DNA of 64,000 bases, from NCBI RefSeq assembly GCF_900095865.1, contig NZ_FMIZ01000007.1, forward strand, positions 928,530-992,529, given 5' to 3'. The notes below the pieces were generated by a model. That model had not been told where the DNA came from. It did no database searches and was given only the letters and a program-made list of their open reading frames with translations. Position numbers and translations under genes: made by a program. Source of the stretch: Massilioclostridium coli. Lineage in GTDB: Bacteria; Bacillota; Clostridia; Oscillospirales; Ruminococcaceae. This document shows positions 62,501 to 64,000 of the stretch, one piece after another; within the stretch, counting starts at the first letter, position 1, and every line of letters starts with the position of its first letter.

Positions 62501-64000
62501 GATGGAAAAACGGTATTCCCAATTAGCCTGGATTATGGAGATGTTGCCCTTTACGCATTTGAGCCAGTGGAACAGGAAAAACTACATGTAGTATCTACTG
62601 ATGCAGACAAAACATATACGATGAATGATAAAATCGTTGTACGTGCGACGGAAAGCGGCGATTCTACTACCAAATTAAGTAATGGAACTGAGGTCAAATA
62701 TACTTTTGACGTACCACAACCATATGATATTACAAATTGGAATTTAACTGTAGAAAGCTGGACTCCTGGAGAAGAAATTTTCCGTACAGAAGAAGTATTA
62801 GGGCTGGCAACTACAGAGCATACAATGGATACTGTAAAAACAAATACAAATGTTACTTTGGATCAACTTACTACATGGGATCAAATACCCGAAATCGGAA
62901 AGAGTGTTTCCGGAAAAGGGTATTATTCAGCAACATTTCATTGGGATGGAAACGCCAATGGCGCATACCTTGATTTTGGAAATCTAGTACAGTCAATGCA
63001 GCTAACAATCAACGGCAAAAAAACAGCTGATGTTAATATGAATAATCCTGTTATTGATATCTCTGATTATCTGGTTAAGGGAGAAAATACAATTGAAATG
63101 GAATATAGCTCGAATCTGACAAATGTTCAGCTTGACCGTGGTGCAATAAAAGAAAAGGAAAAAACACAAAATATGGAAGGTTATTCCGTTAAATACCGTA
63201 GTTATGGACCAACTCAAGCAAGGATCATTCCGTATGTTGAACAAACAATTGAGGTTACTTCTCCTACAGAGGTAAACAAAAATATTTTAAATTCTGTGAT
63301 TACTTATGCAGAACAGGCAAAAGCAAACGGGGAATATGACAACGCAATTGAATCGGTACAAAAATCCTTTGATAAAGCGTTGGCAGATGCAAAAACAATA
63401 GCAGAAAATAGTGCGTCAACCCAAGCAGAAGTGGATGAGGCATGGCAGACCTTGTTGAATGAAATCCATAAACTGGGATTTATTGCAGGGGATAAAACAG
63501 AATTAGCAAGCTTAATCGCAGCGGCGGAAGAAATCAACAGAGAATTAGACCGTTATATGGAATCCGGCAAAGCAGAATTCATAGCAGTACTAGAAACAGC
63601 ACAAACAGTATACAAGAATGGCGACGCAATGCAGGAGGAAATCAATGGAGTAGCGGATGATTTGTTAAATGCAATGTTGAACTTGCGATTCAAAGCGGAT
63701 AAAAGTATTCTAGAAGAAGTAATAGCAGAAGCAAACAAGATTGATGCATCTGCATATACAACAGAGAGTTACGTAGTACTGACAACAGCAATAAATGAAG
63801 CAAAAACGGTACTGGAAAATGAAAACGCAAGTCAGGAAGAAGTAGATGCAGCAGTAACTAATGTACAGAGTGCAATGGATGGCTTAATGGTAGTAGAAGG
63901 AACAGAAAACGAAACACTAACTACCGATAACAATACTATCCAAACCGGACAGGAAAATACAACAACAAAAGCAAATGCAGCGAAAACAGGGGATTTTGCT
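59570..64000 (+). CDS. Very large GH106-like rhamnosidase with FIVAR repeats and sorting tail, 3' partial
   Basis: At least 1477 residues, running off the right edge in frame. Signal peptide at 1-29 (ending STATA). Catalytic region starts RTEVRWWMAEGAHTDET and YDAGFRGIELCQL, as in the 15798 enzyme. A LamG-like insert lies at about 200-380 (FTIETDVILDKQNTGLCFGA, HVCKNGQWVD). A GH2-like jelly-roll follows (ITNWNLTVESWTPGE, SGKGYYSATFHW). Two FIVAR-like three-helix modules cover about 1230-1443. The last residues, NAAKTGDFA, begin a sortase signal. Surface rhamnose-releasing enzyme; substrate unknown. GAGGAGG precedes the ATG. Confidence 0.75.
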   Translation, partial: MKRRRLLSLGLVLAMSTSILIGNFSTATAEGASSDFYNQLVNHYTTPDIENRTEVRWWMAEGAHTDETLEEEVQAIYDAGFRGIELCQLDNGNINAGDYGYGSDQWNHDFHLVMNKALDLGMTLGLTSGTNWNTTNVPGLDPDSQAANQCVFQLNEQLTAGTSRTGAMPTNGDLREKATFIGAYAYKKTGNNPITQDYRVIQTRENSSNPNTFTIETDVILDKQNTGLCFGAKDKNNFLMWQINTLDGGNGKVLLRPHVCKNGQWVDTKNLDITKAIGYNASEIFGKKIHMKIEVKDGKTIDTYFNGSDTSAVTYNIPTDKTGDFTLGKLMFRHNIKYANGTEELGRYDNIIVKDAAGTVIFKEDFEDPSDTGFDGGEVVDGMFQAGLKQVEGEVNSAIELDSNNIIDVTDQVVLNEDNRTGTLDWTAPDNGDYILMYYWQQGTAQESKPATKPSYCINYFDQEGVNATKEYWMEHVLNDPALNEKIKQGDVQLFMDSLEYTTGKGFANWSDDFAEEFKARKGYDITPYLILGVGLPQPKGIDWHPEVYGTYNLDDANLGQRILNDFHDVQTELYMENLLIPLRDWLHEYGIKLRAQISYGKYLEISEPSMAVDYPETERYNQANQLDMYRLWSGGAHLENKILSSETGAHVDYSYAYDYQTLMQEAYVQFAAGVSRMNWHVWTSQWAPKSVGVNWPGFQSISSLPVFGLREPGYSEYKEFNDHLGRVQQLLREGKSRTDIGMVHMKYGELILAPSVSGKQKHQNWLLRHEVMPGYFQSTELQDHGYTYDYFSPEFFNSEDVYFDTETQTLELAGYKALVLYENWLTLDGAQAILDYAKQGLKVVIQDNAAVQTPYNDGNDEQLKAIIEELKTLPTVKSVASADDVYEALQELGVDPYSEFAEENYQLLTQVRQDGDNMYLYAYNYCNDKYCGENHTTGMGHGLNAQTEIKMDGTFIPYYIDAWSGEVTEVSNYRYEDGKTVFPISLDYGDVALYAFEPVEQEKLHVVSTDADKTYTMNDKIVVRATESGDSTTKLSNGTEVKYTFDVPQPYDITNWNLTVESWTPGEEIFRTEEVLGLATTEHTMDTVKTNTNVTLDQLTTWDQIPEIGKSVSGKGYYSATFHWDGNANGAYLDFGNLVQSMQLTINGKKTADVNMNNPVIDISDYLVKGENTIEMEYSSNLTNVQLDRGAIKEKEKTQNMEGYSVKYRSYGPTQARIIPYVEQTIEVTSPTEVNKNILNSVITYAEQAKANGEYDNAIESVQKSFDKALADAKTIAENSASTQAEVDEAWQTLLNEIHKLGFIAGDKTELASLIAAAEEINRELDRYMESGKAEFIAVLETAQTVYKNGDAMQEEINGVADDLLNAMLNLRFKADKSILEEVIAEANKIDASAYTTESYVVLTTAINEAKTVLENENASQEEVDAAVTNVQSAMDGLMVVEGTENETLTTDNNTIQTGQENTTTKANAAKTGDFA

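Noticed and set aside
59687-63738. Multiple minus-strand frames opposite the right-edge gene
   Set aside because: The plus-strand frame is continuous for 1477 codons with clear domains; the others are shadows without translation signals.
1-64000. tRNA, rRNA or insertion-sequence transposase genes
   Set aside because: None could be recognised on either strand by eye; a tRNAscan or ISfinder search would be decisive.

Overview
The window looks like the chromosome of an anaerobic, low-to-moderate-GC Gram-positive gut Firmicute of the Clostridia (Oscillospiraceae-like). Three things point there. The gene orders yicC-remA-gmk-rpoZ-coaBC-priA-def-fmt-rsmB-rlmN-prpC-prkC-rsgA and ctsR-mcsA-mcsB-clpC are classic Firmicute operons. 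Superoxide reductase, a class II ribonucleotide reductase and a 2-hydroxyacyl-CoA dehydratase activator suit an anaerobe. Two very large secreted GH106-like rhamnosidases with cell-wall sorting tails suit a plant-polysaccharide or mucin degrader. The species cannot be named from sequence alone.

Layout. 1-6.1 kb is AT-rich accessory DNA: a truncated repeat protein, a Y-family polymerase remnant, two XRE regulators, an AbrB-like regulator, and an ECF sigma/anti-sigma/secreted-protein unit followed by two diverged SLOG-like proteins. 6.2-12.1 kb is the integration and regulation module of a mobile element. It has a promoter with a multi-hairpin attenuator leader, a sigma-region-4-like regulator, a probable structured RNA, a MazF-type toxin, a small conserved protein, and three serine-recombinase-family genes (two with catalytic domains, one without). 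12.2-14.4 kb holds two unrecognised, very AT-rich cargo-like genes. 14.5-19.1 kb is an AraC regulator divergent from a cell-wall-anchored rhamnosidase. 19.2-25.3 kb carries small regulators, a decayed membrane gene, desulfoferrodoxin, a nucleoside hydrolase-sugar kinase pair, a C_GCAxxG protein and a PASTA pseudokinase.

25.5-39.5 kb is a long co-directional housekeeping operon for translation quality, nucleotide metabolism, CoA synthesis, replication restart, rRNA methylation and PrpC/PrkC signalling. Directly after rsgA lies a 14-repeat type I-C-like CRISPR array (39.7-40.6 kb) with no cas gene in the window. 40.7-45.6 kb has a nitrilase-family amidase, a DUF3784 protein, a cupin, class II ribonucleotide reductase and dUTPase. 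46-51.2 kb has the dehydratase activator pair, a BMC-like protein and a zinc-ribbon protein. 52-53.9 kb has a lipoprotein and two paralogous membrane proteins. 54.1-58.8 kb is the CtsR regulon operon with clear operator heptads. 59.6 kb to the edge is a second GH106-like enzyme that runs off the window.

The most interesting unexplained structure is the leader at 6.19-6.58 kb. It has a promoter, a 19-codon leader peptide ending in the loop of an intrinsic terminator, a second strong terminator, and an 18-bp hairpin burying the ribosome-binding site of the element's regulator. A candidate structured RNA follows at 7.08-7.35 kb. Functions were assigned by eye from motifs; no database or structure search was run.
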